Shown here: piece after piece, positions 49,931 through 60,087 of the stretch
Layout of the letters: each line of letters starts with the position of its first letter
Position numbering within the stretch: the stretch's first letter is position 1
Notes under the pieces: generated by a model
Databases searched by the model: none
The model's input: the letters and a program-made list of their open reading frames with translations, nothing else
Told to the model about the DNA's origin: nothing
NCBI RefSeq assembly: GCF_027924565.1
Contig: NZ_AP027041.1
Location: 2,108,001-2,172,000 of the forward strand
Direction of reading: 5' to 3'
Length of the DNA: 64,000 bases
Source of the DNA: Lysobacter auxotrophicus
GTDB lineage: Bacteria; Pseudomonadota; Gammaproteobacteria; Xanthomonadales; Xanthomonadaceae
Program-made: the position numbers and the translations under genes

Positions 49931-51436
49931 ATGAAACGAGTCGTCTTCAGCACGCTTTTGATTGCACTCGCCGCCTGCAGCCAGCAAGCGCCCGAACCCA
50001 CGGCAACCACTGCCGCCCCTGCCACGAAGGAAGCCGCGCCCATGACCAGCACCAGACCGCCGACTGAAGCCAAACTCACCCAGCCGGACCCGGATGCCGT
50101 TCTCCACGAAGGCTACATCCGCGCGATCGCACAGATGGCGTATGTGTGGGGCTGGCCGATGGTGAACATGGTCAACCGCCGCGCGGCGATCACACAGGCA
50201 CCGCATCCGGGCCTGCTCGACGGCGTATTGCCCGCCGCGCCGCGCGGCCAGATCGGCATGCTGCACAACTACATCGACCCGGCCGAAACCTTCGTGACCT
50301 GTCCGAACCAGGACGTGGTATATGGCCTCGGCTTCTTCTCACTCGACGAGGAACCCGTGGTCATCCAGGTTCCGGATTTCGGCGATCGGTTCTGGGTGTA
50401 CGCGCTCTACGACGCGCGCACGAACCAGTTCGGCGAGATCGGCAAGCCGTACGGCAGCAAGTCGGGGTTCTATCTGCTTGCGGGCCCGAACTGGAAAGGC
50501 GATGTGCCTGCCGGCATAGCGGGTGTCGCGCGCAGTACGACGGAACTCGCCAATGCGATCCCGCGCGTCTTCCTGGACGATACCGACGAGGACCGCAAGG
50601 CGATCCAGCCGCTGATCAACCAGGTCGTGGCGTATCCGCTCTCGCAGTTCGACGGCAAGATGAAGACGATCGACTGGGCGACCGCTCCGAACATTCCCAA
50701 GCCCGGCCCCAAGTCCGATGGCGAGACGAAGTGGGTGATCCCGGACAAGTTCTTCGACAAGGACCAGTTCGGCGCCGTGCTGCAGATCGTGCCGCCGCTA
50801 CCGGGCGAGGAAGCGATGTACGCCCAGTTCCGCGCATTGATGGCCGCGGCGGACAAGGATCCGGCGATCAAGCAGCAGCTGGTGAAGATTGCCCAGGAGT
50901 CGGAAGAGACGATCATCAAGCCGTTCTTCCAGTGGAAGCACAACGGCAAGGCGGCCGGGAACAACTGGAACCGCTCGGTCAGCAACGCGCAGACGGGGCT
51001 GGATTACTTCAATCGCGCCGGCACGTCGAAGTCGAACATGTTCGACAACCGTCCGACCGAAACGCAGTACTTCTACACCGACGTCGACGGCGAAGGAAAG
51101 CAGTTGAGCGGCGCGTCCAGCTATAGCGTGACCTTCCCTGCCGGCCAGGAGCCACCGGTGAACGGATTCTGGTCGCTGACGCTGTACAACGACCGGCACC
51201 TGTTCCATCCCAACGAGCTCAACCGGTATTCGCTCGGCACCAAGAACAAGAACCTCAAGCGCAACGACGATGGGTCGCTGACCTTGTACGTCGGCGCGAA
51301 GTCGCCGGGCGACGACAAGAAGCAGAACTGGCTCCCCGCGCCTGATGGCAACTTCTCGCTCTACATCCGCGCGTACTGGGGCAAGGAAGGCATCACCGGC
51401 GGCAGTTGGCAGCCCCCGGCCGTGAAGCGGACCTGA
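49931..51436 (+). CDS. DUF1254/DUF1214 lipoprotein, second copy
   Basis: A 501-residue protein with a lipoprotein signal ([11 protein letters not shown]). It shares most landmark motifs with the 18414-19946 copy: [75 protein letters not shown] and [13 protein letters not shown]. Function unknown. It precedes a sulfatase by 289 bases in the same direction, the second sulfatase/DUF1254 association in the window. Confidence 0.92.
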   Translation: MKRVVFSTLLIALAACSQQAPEPTATTAAPATKEAAPMTSTRPPTEAKLTQPDPDAVLHEGYIRAIAQMAYVWGWPMVNMVNRRAAITQAPHPGLLDGVLPAAPRGQIGMLHNYIDPAETFVTCPNQDVVYGLGFFSLDEEPVVIQVPDFGDRFWVYALYDARTNQFGEIGKPYGSKSGFYLLAGPNWKGDVPAGIAGVARSTTELANAIPRVFLDDTDEDRKAIQPLINQVVAYPLSQFDGKMKTIDWATAPNIPKPGPKSDGETKWVIPDKFFDKDQFGAVLQIVPPLPGEEAMYAQFRALMAAADKDPAIKQQLVKIAQESEETIIKPFFQWKHNGKAAGNNWNRSVSNAQTGLDYFNRAGTSKSNMFDNRPTETQYFYTDVDGEGKQLSGASSYSVTFPAGQEPPVNGFWSLTLYNDRHLFHPNELNRYSLGTKNKNLKRNDDGSLTLYVGAKSPGDDKKQNWLPAPDGNFSLYIRAYWGKEGITGGSWQPPAVKRT

Positions 51437-51725
51437 GCCGCGCATCGCGGTTCCGTCGGAAGGAGGACGATACGTGGAGCACACGCGGGAGATCCTGCAC
51501 GAATGTGCCGATCCGCACGGTGTGGATCTGGTGTGCGCGATGACTGCTGGCGGCGCTCACGCTCAGGCTGGCGGCGGACATCGTCGAGACCACGCATGCG
51601 CTGAACAGCCCGCCTCACTCCGACTTTACGATTGCGGTGCCAGTATCGACGGCATTTCGCGGCGACGGACCTGCCGCCGACAGAGCCGAATCATCGTGCA
51701 CGTCTTCTTCTGAAGGAGGTGTTCC
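51437..51725 (+). other. Gap with possible decayed small gene
   Basis: A GGAAGGAGG site leads to a GTG at 51474 and a frame with a credible beginning (EHTREILHECADPHGVDLVC), but a coherent hydrophobic/helical continuation (LLAALTLRLAADIVETTHAL) lies in the next frame. This looks like a frameshifted small membrane protein. Confidence 0.4.
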
Positions 51726-54080
51726 GTGGCGCTCAAGGAATACAAGCCAGGCCAGGCGTTCTCCGGTGTGATCGGCCGGACCTTCGATGTCTCCCAGCCC
51801 GCGTGGCCCTCGCCCAATCGCGCGCGCGACGGCGCACCGAACGTGCTTTTCATCGTGCTGGACGACACGGGTTACGGGCAACTTGGATGTTATGGAAGTC
51901 CGATCCGCACGCCGCATCTTGACGCGCTGGCCGCCGACGGTCTGCTCTACAACAACATGCACACCACGGCGCTGTGTTCGCCATCGCGCTCATGCATGAT
52001 CACCGGGCGCAACCACCATTCCAACGGAATGGCGTGCATCACCGAAGGCTCGATGGGCTATCCCGGCAGCAACGGCTACATCCCGTTCGAAAACGGTATG
52101 CTGCCGGAGATCCTGCTGCAGAACGGCTACAACACCTACGCGCTCGGCAAATGGCACCTCACGCCGGCCGAGGCGACGTCCGCCGCGGGACCGTACGACC
52201 GCTGGCCACTGGGGCGCGGATTCGAGCGCTATTACGGATTCCTCGGCGGCGACACGCACCAGTACTACCCGGAACTGGTCAGCGACAACCACCAGGTCGA
52301 ACCGGAAACCACGCCCGAACAGGGCTACCACCTGACGCCGGACCTCGTCGCGCGCGCCAAGGCGATGATCGCCGATGCCAAGCAGGTCGCGCCGGACAAG
52401 CCGTTCTTCATGTATTTCTGCACCGGCGCGATGCACGCGCCGCACCACGTGCCGAAGGAATGGGCCGATCGCTACAAGGGCCAGTTCGACGAGGGCTGGG
52501 ACGCGTATCGCAGGAAGGTGTTCGAACGTCAGAAGGCGCTGGGCATCATTCCGGCGAACACCGAGCTGTCGCGCCACGACCCCGACGTGCAGGACTGGGG
52601 CACGCTCCCCGCCGACGAACGTCGCCTTTACGCGCGGATGATGGAAGTCTTCGCCGGTTTCCTGGAACACACCGATCATTACATCGGCGAGTTGATCGCG
52701 TTCCTCAAGGAGATCGGCGAATACGACAACACGCTGATCATGCTGATCTCCGACAACGGCGCCAGCGCCGAAGGCGGGCCGAACGGTTCGGTGAACGAAG
52801 GCAAGTTCTTCAACAACGTGCCCGACGACCTGCAGCAGAACCTCGCGGCGATCGACGACATCGGCGGCCCGAAATACTTCAACCATTACCCGTGGGGCTG
52901 GACGCACGCCGGCAACACGCCGTTCCGCCGCTGGAAGCGCGAGACCTATCGCGGCGGCACCGCCGATCCGTTCATCGTCTGCTGGCCCAAGGGCATCAAG
53001 GCCAAGGGTGAGATCCGCACGCAGTACTGCCATGCCATCGACATGGTGCCCACGGTGCTCGACTGCCTTGGCATCGAACCGCCCACGCACATCCGCGGCG
53101 TCACGCAGGCGCCGTTGCAGGGCTTCAGCCTGAAGTCCTCCTTCGACGACGCCAAGGCGCCGGCGCTGCACGTCACGCAGTACTTCGAGATGTTCGGCCA
53201 CCGCTCGCTCTACCACGATGGCTGGCGTGCGGTCTGTCCGTGGCCGGGCACCTCGTTCGCGGAGTCCGGTCGCGTCTTCGGTGACCCGATCGATTACGAC
53301 ATGCTGATCCAGCTCGATGCGAAGGGCTGGGAGCTCTACAACCTCAACGAGGATTTCGCCGAGACGCACAATCTCGCCGAACGCGAGCGCGACCGCCTCA
53401 TCGCGATGATCGGCATGTGGTACGCCGAAGCCGGCAAGTACAACGTGCTGCCGATCGACAGCCGCGGCACGCTGCGCTTCGGCGTGGAGCGCCCGCAGAT
53501 CGCGGTGGGCCGCAAGAAATACGTCTACTACCCCGGCACGCAGGTGGTGCCGGGCAACGCGGCGCCGAGGCTGATCAACGTCCCGCATTCGGTGTCGGTG
53601 CACGCGCAGGTGCCGCCGGGTGGCGCGGAAGGCGTGCTGTTCTGCATGGGCGGCAATGACGGCGGTTTCTCGTTCTACGTGCAGGACGGCAAGCTCACCT
53701 ACGGCTACAACTACGTGGCCGACAAACGCTTCAAGGTGCAGTCCGACGAAGCCATTCCCGAGGGCCAGCACATTTTCAGCTTCGAGTTCACCCCCACGGG
53801 CAAGCCCGACATCGCGAAGGGAAAAGGCGTTCCGGCCAAGATCGCGCTGTTCGTCGACGGAAAGAAGATCGGCAGCGGCGATCTGCCGGTGACCATCCCG
53901 TTGCAACTGGGGCTGGCCGCCGGTGTCGCGCTGGGCGCCGACACCGGCGCGCCCGTCATGGAGGACTATGCCGCGCCGTTCGCCTTCACCGGCGAGGTAA
54001 AGAAAGCGATGGTGGACGTCAGCGGCGAGGCGGTGGAGGACATGGAGTCGAAGATGCGCATGTACCTGGCGCGCCAGTAG
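51726..54080 (+). CDS. Cytoplasmic-type arylsulfatase
   Basis: A 784-residue type I sulfatase. The formylglycine motif CSPSR begins at Cys84, metal-binding D46-D47 lie in IVLDDTGYG, a later SDNGAS provides further ligands, and YALGKWHLTP is present. Unlike the 10021-12402 enzyme there is no signal peptide, so it is probably cytoplasmic. GTG start with a strong GAAGGAGG site. The C-terminal domain (FCMGGNDGGFSFYVQDGKL) parallels that of the other sulfatase. The substrate is unknown. Confidence 0.94.
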   Translation: MALKEYKPGQAFSGVIGRTFDVSQPAWPSPNRARDGAPNVLFIVLDDTGYGQLGCYGSPIRTPHLDALAADGLLYNNMHTTALCSPSRSCMITGRNHHSNGMACITEGSMGYPGSNGYIPFENGMLPEILLQNGYNTYALGKWHLTPAEATSAAGPYDRWPLGRGFERYYGFLGGDTHQYYPELVSDNHQVEPETTPEQGYHLTPDLVARAKAMIADAKQVAPDKPFFMYFCTGAMHAPHHVPKEWADRYKGQFDEGWDAYRRKVFERQKALGIIPANTELSRHDPDVQDWGTLPADERRLYARMMEVFAGFLEHTDHYIGELIAFLKEIGEYDNTLIMLISDNGASAEGGPNGSVNEGKFFNNVPDDLQQNLAAIDDIGGPKYFNHYPWGWTHAGNTPFRRWKRETYRGGTADPFIVCWPKGIKAKGEIRTQYCHAIDMVPTVLDCLGIEPPTHIRGVTQAPLQGFSLKSSFDDAKAPALHVTQYFEMFGHRSLYHDGWRAVCPWPGTSFAESGRVFGDPIDYDMLIQLDAKGWELYNLNEDFAETHNLAERERDRLIAMIGMWYAEAGKYNVLPIDSRGTLRFGVERPQIAVGRKKYVYYPGTQVVPGNAAPRLINVPHSVSVHAQVPPGGAEGVLFCMGGNDGGFSFYVQDGKLTYGYNYVADKRFKVQSDEAIPEGQHIFSFEFTPTGKPDIAKGKGVPAKIALFVDGKKIGSGDLPVTIPLQLGLAAGVALGADTGAPVMEDYAAPFAFTGEVKKAMVDVSGEAVEDMESKMRMYLARQ

Positions 54081-54211
54081 CCAGTCGCGCGCACCCTGCG
54101 GCATTACAACGGGCCGGATCCGCGATCAATCACGACTGATCGTGCGCGAATTCACGCGTGCGTAACGGCGAAAGGTGCTTCTGGACGACGGAACCGCGGC
54201 TGGTCCCGGTC

Positions 54212-56079
54212 ATGAGCGCTGCAGTTCGACTGGCGTTGTCGTTGCTGCTGGCGGTCATGAGCCCGACCGCGCTTCCGGCTGCGGGCGAAACCGGCACCGC
54301 GCGTTCGTTCGATACGCGCATGCAGCATGGACGCGCGCTCCTCCAGGCGGGCGATCGTTTCGGCGCGCTGCGCGAGTTCTCGCTCGCATCGCAGGAACGA
54401 CCCGGCGACCGCGATGCGCGTCGCGCCCTCGCCGACGTGCTGATGGAACTCGGCGCACCGCAGGCGGCCGCGCGCGTGCTCGCGCCCGAGGTGGACATCG
54501 GCGTGCGTGCACGACTCGCGGGCGAACGCGTGCGCTGGGGATCGCAGGTCGCGACGGATCCGGCCGCGCGCTTCAAAACAACCGACGAAGCGATCGGCCA
54601 GCTGGGCGCACTGCTTGTCGAGGCGCGCGCCCTCCCCGCTCGCGATATCGGGCTCGAACGGCGCCTGCTCGGCGATCTCGTGATCGCATTGCGCGATCGC
54701 GAGCGCTGGGCCGATGCGCTGGCGACCGCCGACACGCTGGCGCAGGAAGGCCCGCTGCCCTCGTACGTGCGGCAGGCGCAGGCCGACGCGTTGCTGGCGA
54801 TGCGCCGACCGGAAGACGCCATCGCCGGCTACCAGGAGGCGCTCGCGTCCGATCCACGCAACCGCGATGCGCGCGTGGGGCTGTTCTACGCGCAGGTCGA
54901 GGCGGAGGAATTCGGCGCGGCATTCGCGACGGCCGACACGCTGGTGGCGCAATCGCCGCGATCGCGCCAGGTCGGCGTCACCGCGCGACCGCTGCCGAAC
55001 CCCGACTGGCTCGACGCGCAGATCCTGCGGTCGCAATCGCGCCGTTACGGCGACATGCCGGCTGGTTCGTGGCAGGTGCTGCATCCGCTCGCATCGCAGG
55101 CGCCTGCCGCGCCGTACCTGCGGCTGGAACACGGCGAGGTGGCCGGTGAGCGCGGTTGGCCGCGCCTTGCGCACGACGAGATCCGCATCGCGCATTCGCT
55201 CGCGCCGGATGAAGTCCCCATTGCGACCGCACTGGCCGAGGCCGAGTTCGAACGGCGCCACTGGCGCGAGGCGGAACGCCGCGCACGCCAGCTCGCCGCG
55301 ATCGATCCGGGCAACGACAGGCTGCGGCATCTGCAGGCCGACCTCGATGCGTATCGCGGTGCGCAGCTGGTGCTCTCGCTGCAACCGCGCAAGGCCGAAG
55401 GTGGCGGCCTCACCGCGCCCGGCAGCGGGATGTCCGGCGCATTGCGCGCATACACGCCACCGTTGGGCGAGCGCTGGCGAGTGTTCGCCGCCGCCGAACG
55501 TGAGGTCGACGAACCCGACGACGAGCGTCTGGTCCGCAACCGCTACGGCGCCGGCGTCGAAGGGCGATGGCCCGACGTGACGCTCGAACTCGTCGCCTGG
55601 TCGAACCACGGACTGCTCGCGCACGGCGGCGCGGACGCGAGCGTGCAGTGGCAGCCGGACGATCGCTGGACGCTCGAAATCGGCGCGCAGGCGTTCTCGT
55701 CCGCGACGCCACTGCGCGCGGTGCAGGCAGGGATTCGCGCCGATGCGGCATCGGTCAGCGCGACGCATGCGTGGAGCGCGTCGTCCGTCGCTTCGCTGTC
55801 GGCAACGACGCTGGATTTCACCGACGGCAATCGCCGCTGGGAAGGCGTGCTCGATTTCGCACGCACGGTGGTCGCCCGGCCCAATGTCGAACTGGTGCTG
55901 CGACCCGCGCTGTACGCCTCGCGAAACTCGCTGCGCGACGCGCCCTACTTCAATCCCGAACGCGACCGGTCGGTCTCCCTGACGGCGGACCTTCGCCATC
56001 GGCTGTGGCGCCGCAGGCCTACGACGGCGACATGGAGCGCACCGTGAGCGTTTACGTGCGCCTGGACCAGAGGTTCTGA
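54212..56079 (+). pseudogene. pgaA: pgaA (poly-GlcNAc outer-membrane porin), 3' end frameshifted
   Basis: From ATG 54212 a signal peptide (LALSLLLAVMSPTALPA), TPR-like repeats (to about residue 390) and a beta-barrel follow, as in PgaA, which exports poly-beta-1,6-GlcNAc. After DLRHRLWRR (about 56013) the main frame runs into TTATWSAP and stops at 56047. In another frame, right after this point, AYDGDMERTVSVYVRLDQRF and a stop at 56079 give a perfect final barrel strand with terminal Phe, one base before pgaB. Compared with other PgaA proteins about 50-60 residues between these parts are missing, so a deletion with frameshift removed the last strands. Confidence 0.75.
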
Positions 56080-56080
56080 G

Positions 56081-57826
56081 ATGAAGCGCATCGGCCTGCA
56101 GGTCTGCACCGTGCTCCTCGCCGTCGCGCTGGCGATGGGTGCGCCGCTGCGCGCCGCACCCCCGGACGGCGGGACGGCCTTCATGGCGATCGCGATCCAC
56201 GACGTGGTCGACACGCCCGCGCAGCTCGACGAGGACGCCATCACCAGCGACCGGCTCGTCGTGCTGCTGGAATGGCTGATCGGCAACGGCTGGACGGCGG
56301 TCTCGCTCGACGACATCGAGCGCGCGCGGCTCGGTGTCGCGCCGCTGCCGCGCAAGGCCGTGCTCATCACCGTCGACGATGGCCGGGCGAGCCTCTACAC
56401 GCGCGTGTATCCATTGGCGCTGGCCTATCGCGTCCCGATCGTCGCGGCGCTGGTCGGCGACTGGATGGACGTGCCGGCGGACGGTAGCGTGCATTACGGC
56501 GAGCGCACCCTGCCCCGCGCGGCGTTCGTGAGCTGGGCGCAGGCGCGCGAGATGCAGGCGTCGGGCCGGGTCGAGTTCGCATCGCACAGCCAGGCGCTGC
56601 ACACGGTGGTGCGCGCCAACCCACAGGGCAACCTGTTGCCCGCCGGACAGAACCGCATCCGCTTCGAGGACCGCCACGAGAGCGACGCGGCGTTCCGCGC
56701 GCGCATCCGCGCCGACCTGGCGCGTTCACGCGAGCGCATGCAGGCCGAGCTGGGGCGGGCGCCGCGCGCGATCGTCTGGCCGTACGGCCGCAGCAACGAG
56801 GACGCGCTGGCGATGGCGCGCGACGTCGGCTTCGCGTACGCGATGACGCTGGAGCCCGGTCCCGCCGATGCGACGCGACCGCTTGCGATCGCGCGTTTCC
56901 TGCCGACCGGCGATCCCGACCTGCAGACGTGGGTGTCGAACCTGCTGCTGCGCGATCCGTGGCCGTCGGCGCGACGCATCGCCGCGTTCGACACGGCGCA
57001 ACTCGTCGGCGCGAACGCCGCGCAGACCGACGCGCGACTGGGCCGTGCGATCGAACGCGTCGTCGCGCTCGGCGTGACGCACGTGATGCTCGACGCGGGC
57101 GTCGTGTCGCCCGACGGGCGGTTGGAAGCGACCTGGTTCCCGAACGCGCAGCTGCCGATGCGCGCGGAGGTGCTGGGGCGATTCGCCGCGCAGATCCGCG
57201 CGCGCACCGGCGTCGGGATCGTCCTGCGCCTGCCGCACGAGGCGGTGCTGCGTGCGACCGGCGATCGCGATCGCACGCTCGCGCTGTACCGTGAACTTGC
57301 CGTCCACGTGCCGTTCGAAGGACTGCTGCTCGAAGACGCGGATTCGTTTGGCGACGCGATCGCCGGTGCGGACGACGCGCCGTGGCAGGTCGCGCGTCGT
57401 CGCGAATCGGAGCGCGCCGTCGGCTGGCCGGATGACGACGCCACCGCGCTGCAGGCGTTCCTCGTCGCGGCGCGCATGCGCCCCGGGCTGGAGGCGTACT
57501 GGCTCGCGCCTGCTGGCCATCCGCTTGACCGGCCATCGGCGCTGGCGGAGGTGACACTCGTCCCGCGCACGCTTGATGAACCTCGTGATGCGGAGGCTGC
57601 CGCGCCGGCACCGTCGCGGCGGATCGGCCTGTTCTTCAGCGCGCCGGGATCGTCCGCGATGTCGGCACGCACGTTGACCACGGCGGCGCGGGACTTCCAG
57701 ATCGACGGCGGCACCGTCATCGCATGGGGCACCGACGACGCGCTCGCCCCGCCGCAGAACGCGCAGGCGATCGCGCCGACGCTGTCCGCGCATCGCCTGC
57801 CGCCCGTGCGGGACGTCGCGCCATGA
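56081..57826 (+). CDS. pgaB: PgaB poly-GlcNAc deacetylase
   Basis: A 581-residue exported protein (signal VLLAVALAMGAPLRA). The N-terminal carbohydrate esterase 4 domain has IAIHDVV, the metal/catalytic D99-D100 in LITVDDGRASLY, and H169 and H174 in FASHSQALH. The C-terminal glycoside-hydrolase-like domain starts around residue 300. It partly deacetylates poly-GlcNAc in the periplasm for export through PgaA. No lipobox Cys is seen, unlike E. coli PgaB. It overlaps pgaC by four bases. Confidence 0.92.
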   Translation: MKRIGLQVCTVLLAVALAMGAPLRAAPPDGGTAFMAIAIHDVVDTPAQLDEDAITSDRLVVLLEWLIGNGWTAVSLDDIERARLGVAPLPRKAVLITVDDGRASLYTRVYPLALAYRVPIVAALVGDWMDVPADGSVHYGERTLPRAAFVSWAQAREMQASGRVEFASHSQALHTVVRANPQGNLLPAGQNRIRFEDRHESDAAFRARIRADLARSRERMQAELGRAPRAIVWPYGRSNEDALAMARDVGFAYAMTLEPGPADATRPLAIARFLPTGDPDLQTWVSNLLLRDPWPSARRIAAFDTAQLVGANAAQTDARLGRAIERVVALGVTHVMLDAGVVSPDGRLEATWFPNAQLPMRAEVLGRFAAQIRARTGVGIVLRLPHEAVLRATGDRDRTLALYRELAVHVPFEGLLLEDADSFGDAIAGADDAPWQVARRRESERAVGWPDDDATALQAFLVAARMRPGLEAYWLAPAGHPLDRPSALAEVTLVPRTLDEPRDAEAAAPAPSRRIGLFFSAPGSSAMSARTLTTAARDFQIDGGTVIAWGTDDALAPPQNAQAIAPTLSAHRLPPVRDVAP

Positions 57827-59076
57827 ACGTCTCCGGCTTCGAACTCGCGCTCGCGGCGCTGTGCTTCGGCTATCCGTACGTGATGTCGTGGTACTGGATC
57901 ATCGGCGGCGTGCTGTTCCAGGTGTTGCGCGAGCGGCGCGAACCGCCGTTCGACCGCCCGCCGGCCCTCGCCGAATACCCGCCGGTGTCGGTGCTGGTCC
58001 CCTGCTACAACGAATCGCACCAGGTGGACGAGACCATCGCCGCGCTGGATCGCGTGGCGTACCCCGACTTCGAGATCGTCGCGATCGACGACGGCTCCAG
58101 CGACGACACCGCGCGGCGCCTGGCCACGCTCGCGACGCGGTATCCGCGGCTGCGCGTGGTGCGCATGGCGCGCAACGGGGGCAAGTCGGTCGCCCTGAAC
58201 TACGGCGCTCTCGCGGCGCGGCACGAACTGCTCGCCATCGACGGCGACACGCTGCTCGATCCGCACGCCATCACCTGGTTCGTAAGGCGATTCCAGAACG
58301 ATCCGCGCATCGGCGGCATCACCGGCAATCCGCGTATCCGCAACCGCACCAGCGTGATCGGACGCCTGCAGGTCGGCGAATTCTCCAGCATCGTCGGCCT
58401 GATCAAGCGCGCGCAGAGCGTGTACGGCTCGCTGTTCACCGCGTCGGGTTCGGTCTGCGCGTATCGCAAGGGTGCGCTGCACGACGCGGGCTGGTGGTCG
58501 CCGCGCACCATCACCGACGACGTGGACATCAGCTGGCGGTTGCAGATGTGCGGGTGGCGCATGGCCTTCGAGCCCAAGGCGCTGGCGTGGATCCTCACGC
58601 CGGAAACGCTGCGCGGGCTGTGGCGACAACGCCTGCGCTGGAGCGAAGGCGGCAGCGACGTGGCGCTGCGCGCGTTCCCCTCGCTGTTCCGCGCGCCCGG
58701 CTTCCGTATGTGGCCGGTGTGGTTGAACTGGGCCGTCTCGATCGCCTGGGCGTACGCGATGCTGGTGATGCTGATCGCCTGGTGGGTCGGCGGCTTTCAG
58801 TTCGGGCATCTGTTCGAACTGCGCGGATTCGGGTTCTTCCCGGGACAGGCCGGCATGTTGCTGGCCGTGCACTACCTGCTGCAGGCGGTGGTGGCGGCGA
58901 GCCTGGACCGCCGGTACGAGCACGGCATCATGCGCACGCTGTTCTGGGTGGTGTGGTATCCGCTGGTGTTCTGGTTGCTGCAGGCGACCACCGCCGTCGT
59001 CGGCCTGCCGCGCGCGATCTTCCGGCGCGGACGACGTGGCGTGTGGACGAGTCCCGACCGGGGGTTCCGCACATGA
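57823..59076 (+). CDS. pgaC: PgaC poly-GlcNAc synthase
   Basis: A 417-residue family 2 glycosyltransferase with membrane helices at the N-terminus (about 15-35) and C-terminus (three helices from 300). Motifs: VPCYNES, AIDDGSSDDT, AIDGDTLLD, the TDDVDISW acid and QRLRWSEGG (Q-x2-RW). It polymerises UDP-GlcNAc at the inner membrane. The start overlaps the pgaB stop (ATGA), and the stop overlaps the pgaD start. Confidence 0.95.
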   Translation: MNVSGFELALAALCFGYPYVMSWYWIIGGVLFQVLRERREPPFDRPPALAEYPPVSVLVPCYNESHQVDETIAALDRVAYPDFEIVAIDDGSSDDTARRLATLATRYPRLRVVRMARNGGKSVALNYGALAARHELLAIDGDTLLDPHAITWFVRRFQNDPRIGGITGNPRIRNRTSVIGRLQVGEFSSIVGLIKRAQSVYGSLFTASGSVCAYRKGALHDAGWWSPRTITDDVDISWRLQMCGWRMAFEPKALAWILTPETLRGLWRQRLRWSEGGSDVALRAFPSLFRAPGFRMWPVWLNWAVSIAWAYAMLVMLIAWWVGGFQFGHLFELRGFGFFPGQAGMLLAVHYLLQAVVAASLDRRYEHGIMRTLFWVVWYPLVFWLLQATTAVVGLPRAIFRRGRRGVWTSPDRGFRT

Positions 59077-59534
59077 ACTGGCCGCCGCTCATCGACGACA
59101 GCCGACTGCCCTGGTGGGTCATCGCCCGCGACACGGTGGCGACGCTGCTCGCGTGGGCGCTGCTCCTCTACGCGATCCGCGACATGGTGTGGATGGCCGC
59201 GTACTGGCTCCTGCGCCTGGTCGGCGCGGAGATTGCGCCGCCGTGGTCGCCGGGACGCATGTGGCGCGATACCGCGCCGTTCCTGGAAGTGGTGGCGCTG
59301 CTGGTCGTGTGGCTCGCGGTCTTCGTCGTCGCACGCTGGCACCGCCTGACCGACCGGCGGCGCGCGCGCAGCCAGCCCGCGCCGCTGGACCCGCAACGCC
59401 AGGCCGAGGCACTGGGCGTTCGCATCGACACCGCCTCGCGCATGCACAACAGTGCGGCGTGCACGGTGCACGGCGTCGATCCGTCCACCGGACGCGGCGG
59501 CGAGGTCGTCGAAGCCGACGCGCCGCCCACGTAG
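59073..59534 (+). CDS. pgaD: PgaD accessory membrane protein
   Basis: A 153-residue protein with two hydrophobic helices (TVATLLAWALLLYAI and FLEVVALLVVWLAVFVVAR) after a short polar N-terminus, as in PgaD, which partners PgaC and responds to c-di-GMP. The four-base overlap with pgaC confirms the operon. A 6-bp hairpin (59536-59549) separates it from the convergent gene. Confidence 0.85.
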   Translation: MNWPPLIDDSRLPWWVIARDTVATLLAWALLLYAIRDMVWMAAYWLLRLVGAEIAPPWSPGRMWRDTAPFLEVVALLVVWLAVFVVARWHRLTDRRRARSQPAPLDPQRQAEALGVRIDTASRMHNSAACTVHGVDPSTGRGGEVVEADAPPT

Positions 59535-59549
59535 CGGCGTCGCGACGCC

Positions 59550-59987
59550 CTACTTCGGCTTGGGGTACCACAGCGCGTTCACGATCACCCAGCGGTCGCC
59601 GAATCTGCCCATGTGGAAGAAGTCGACGAACCACGGGGTCTCCGCGCGGACCGACGCGGCGTTGCCGGCGACGTCGAGCACCTTGCACGACCGATCCCAC
59701 TGGTCCTTCGGCGTCTTCAGCGCGCCCTGCCGGGTCAGCTCGACCAGTTCGTCGCGCGTCATGCGGCGAAGTCCGAGGCGCTCGTCCGGGGTGTCGCCGA
59801 TCACCGCGCGCTTGGCGAGGTCCGGATGCAGCGACCGGGCAACGCGCTTCGCGTCGCCTTCGAGCTGGCCGTCCACGTAGTCCAGGCAGGTCGCCTCGAT
59901 CGCGGTGCGGACCTCGGGGGCGATCGCGGTGGGCGTCGTGCCCGCGGCCGCGGCGCCGGCGGCAAGCATCAGGCTCATCATCGACAT
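59550..59987 (-). CDS. SnoaL/NTF2-like exported protein
   Basis: A 145-residue protein with a short signal-like N-terminus (MSLMLAAGAAAAGTTPT). The remainder follows the lumazine-binding-like/NTF2 pattern: IEATCLDYVDGQLEGDAKRV, RSLHPDLAKRAV, KVLDVAGNAASVRAE and FHMGRFGDRWVIVNALW. A small cone-shaped fold; role unknown. Convergent with pgaD. Confidence 0.82.
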   Translation of the reverse strand: MSMMSLMLAAGAAAAGTTPTAIAPEVRTAIEATCLDYVDGQLEGDAKRVARSLHPDLAKRAVIGDTPDERLGLRRMTRDELVELTRQGALKTPKDQWDRSCKVLDVAGNAASVRAETPWFVDFFHMGRFGDRWVIVNALWYPKPK

Positions 59988-60087
59988 CGGCTACTCCTTG
60001 CGTGCGGAGCGCGAAACGTAGCAACCCGCACGAAGGCCGTCCCGTGTCGTTCGACCTGTGCGCCAACGGCAGGGGCGCGCCGGCGCC

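Noticed and set aside
51990-54104. 700-residue open frame on the minus strand
   Set aside because: It is antisense to the sulfatase gene and has shadow composition; long antisense frames are common at this GC content. The same applies to 9874-12405 minus and 54152-56677 minus.
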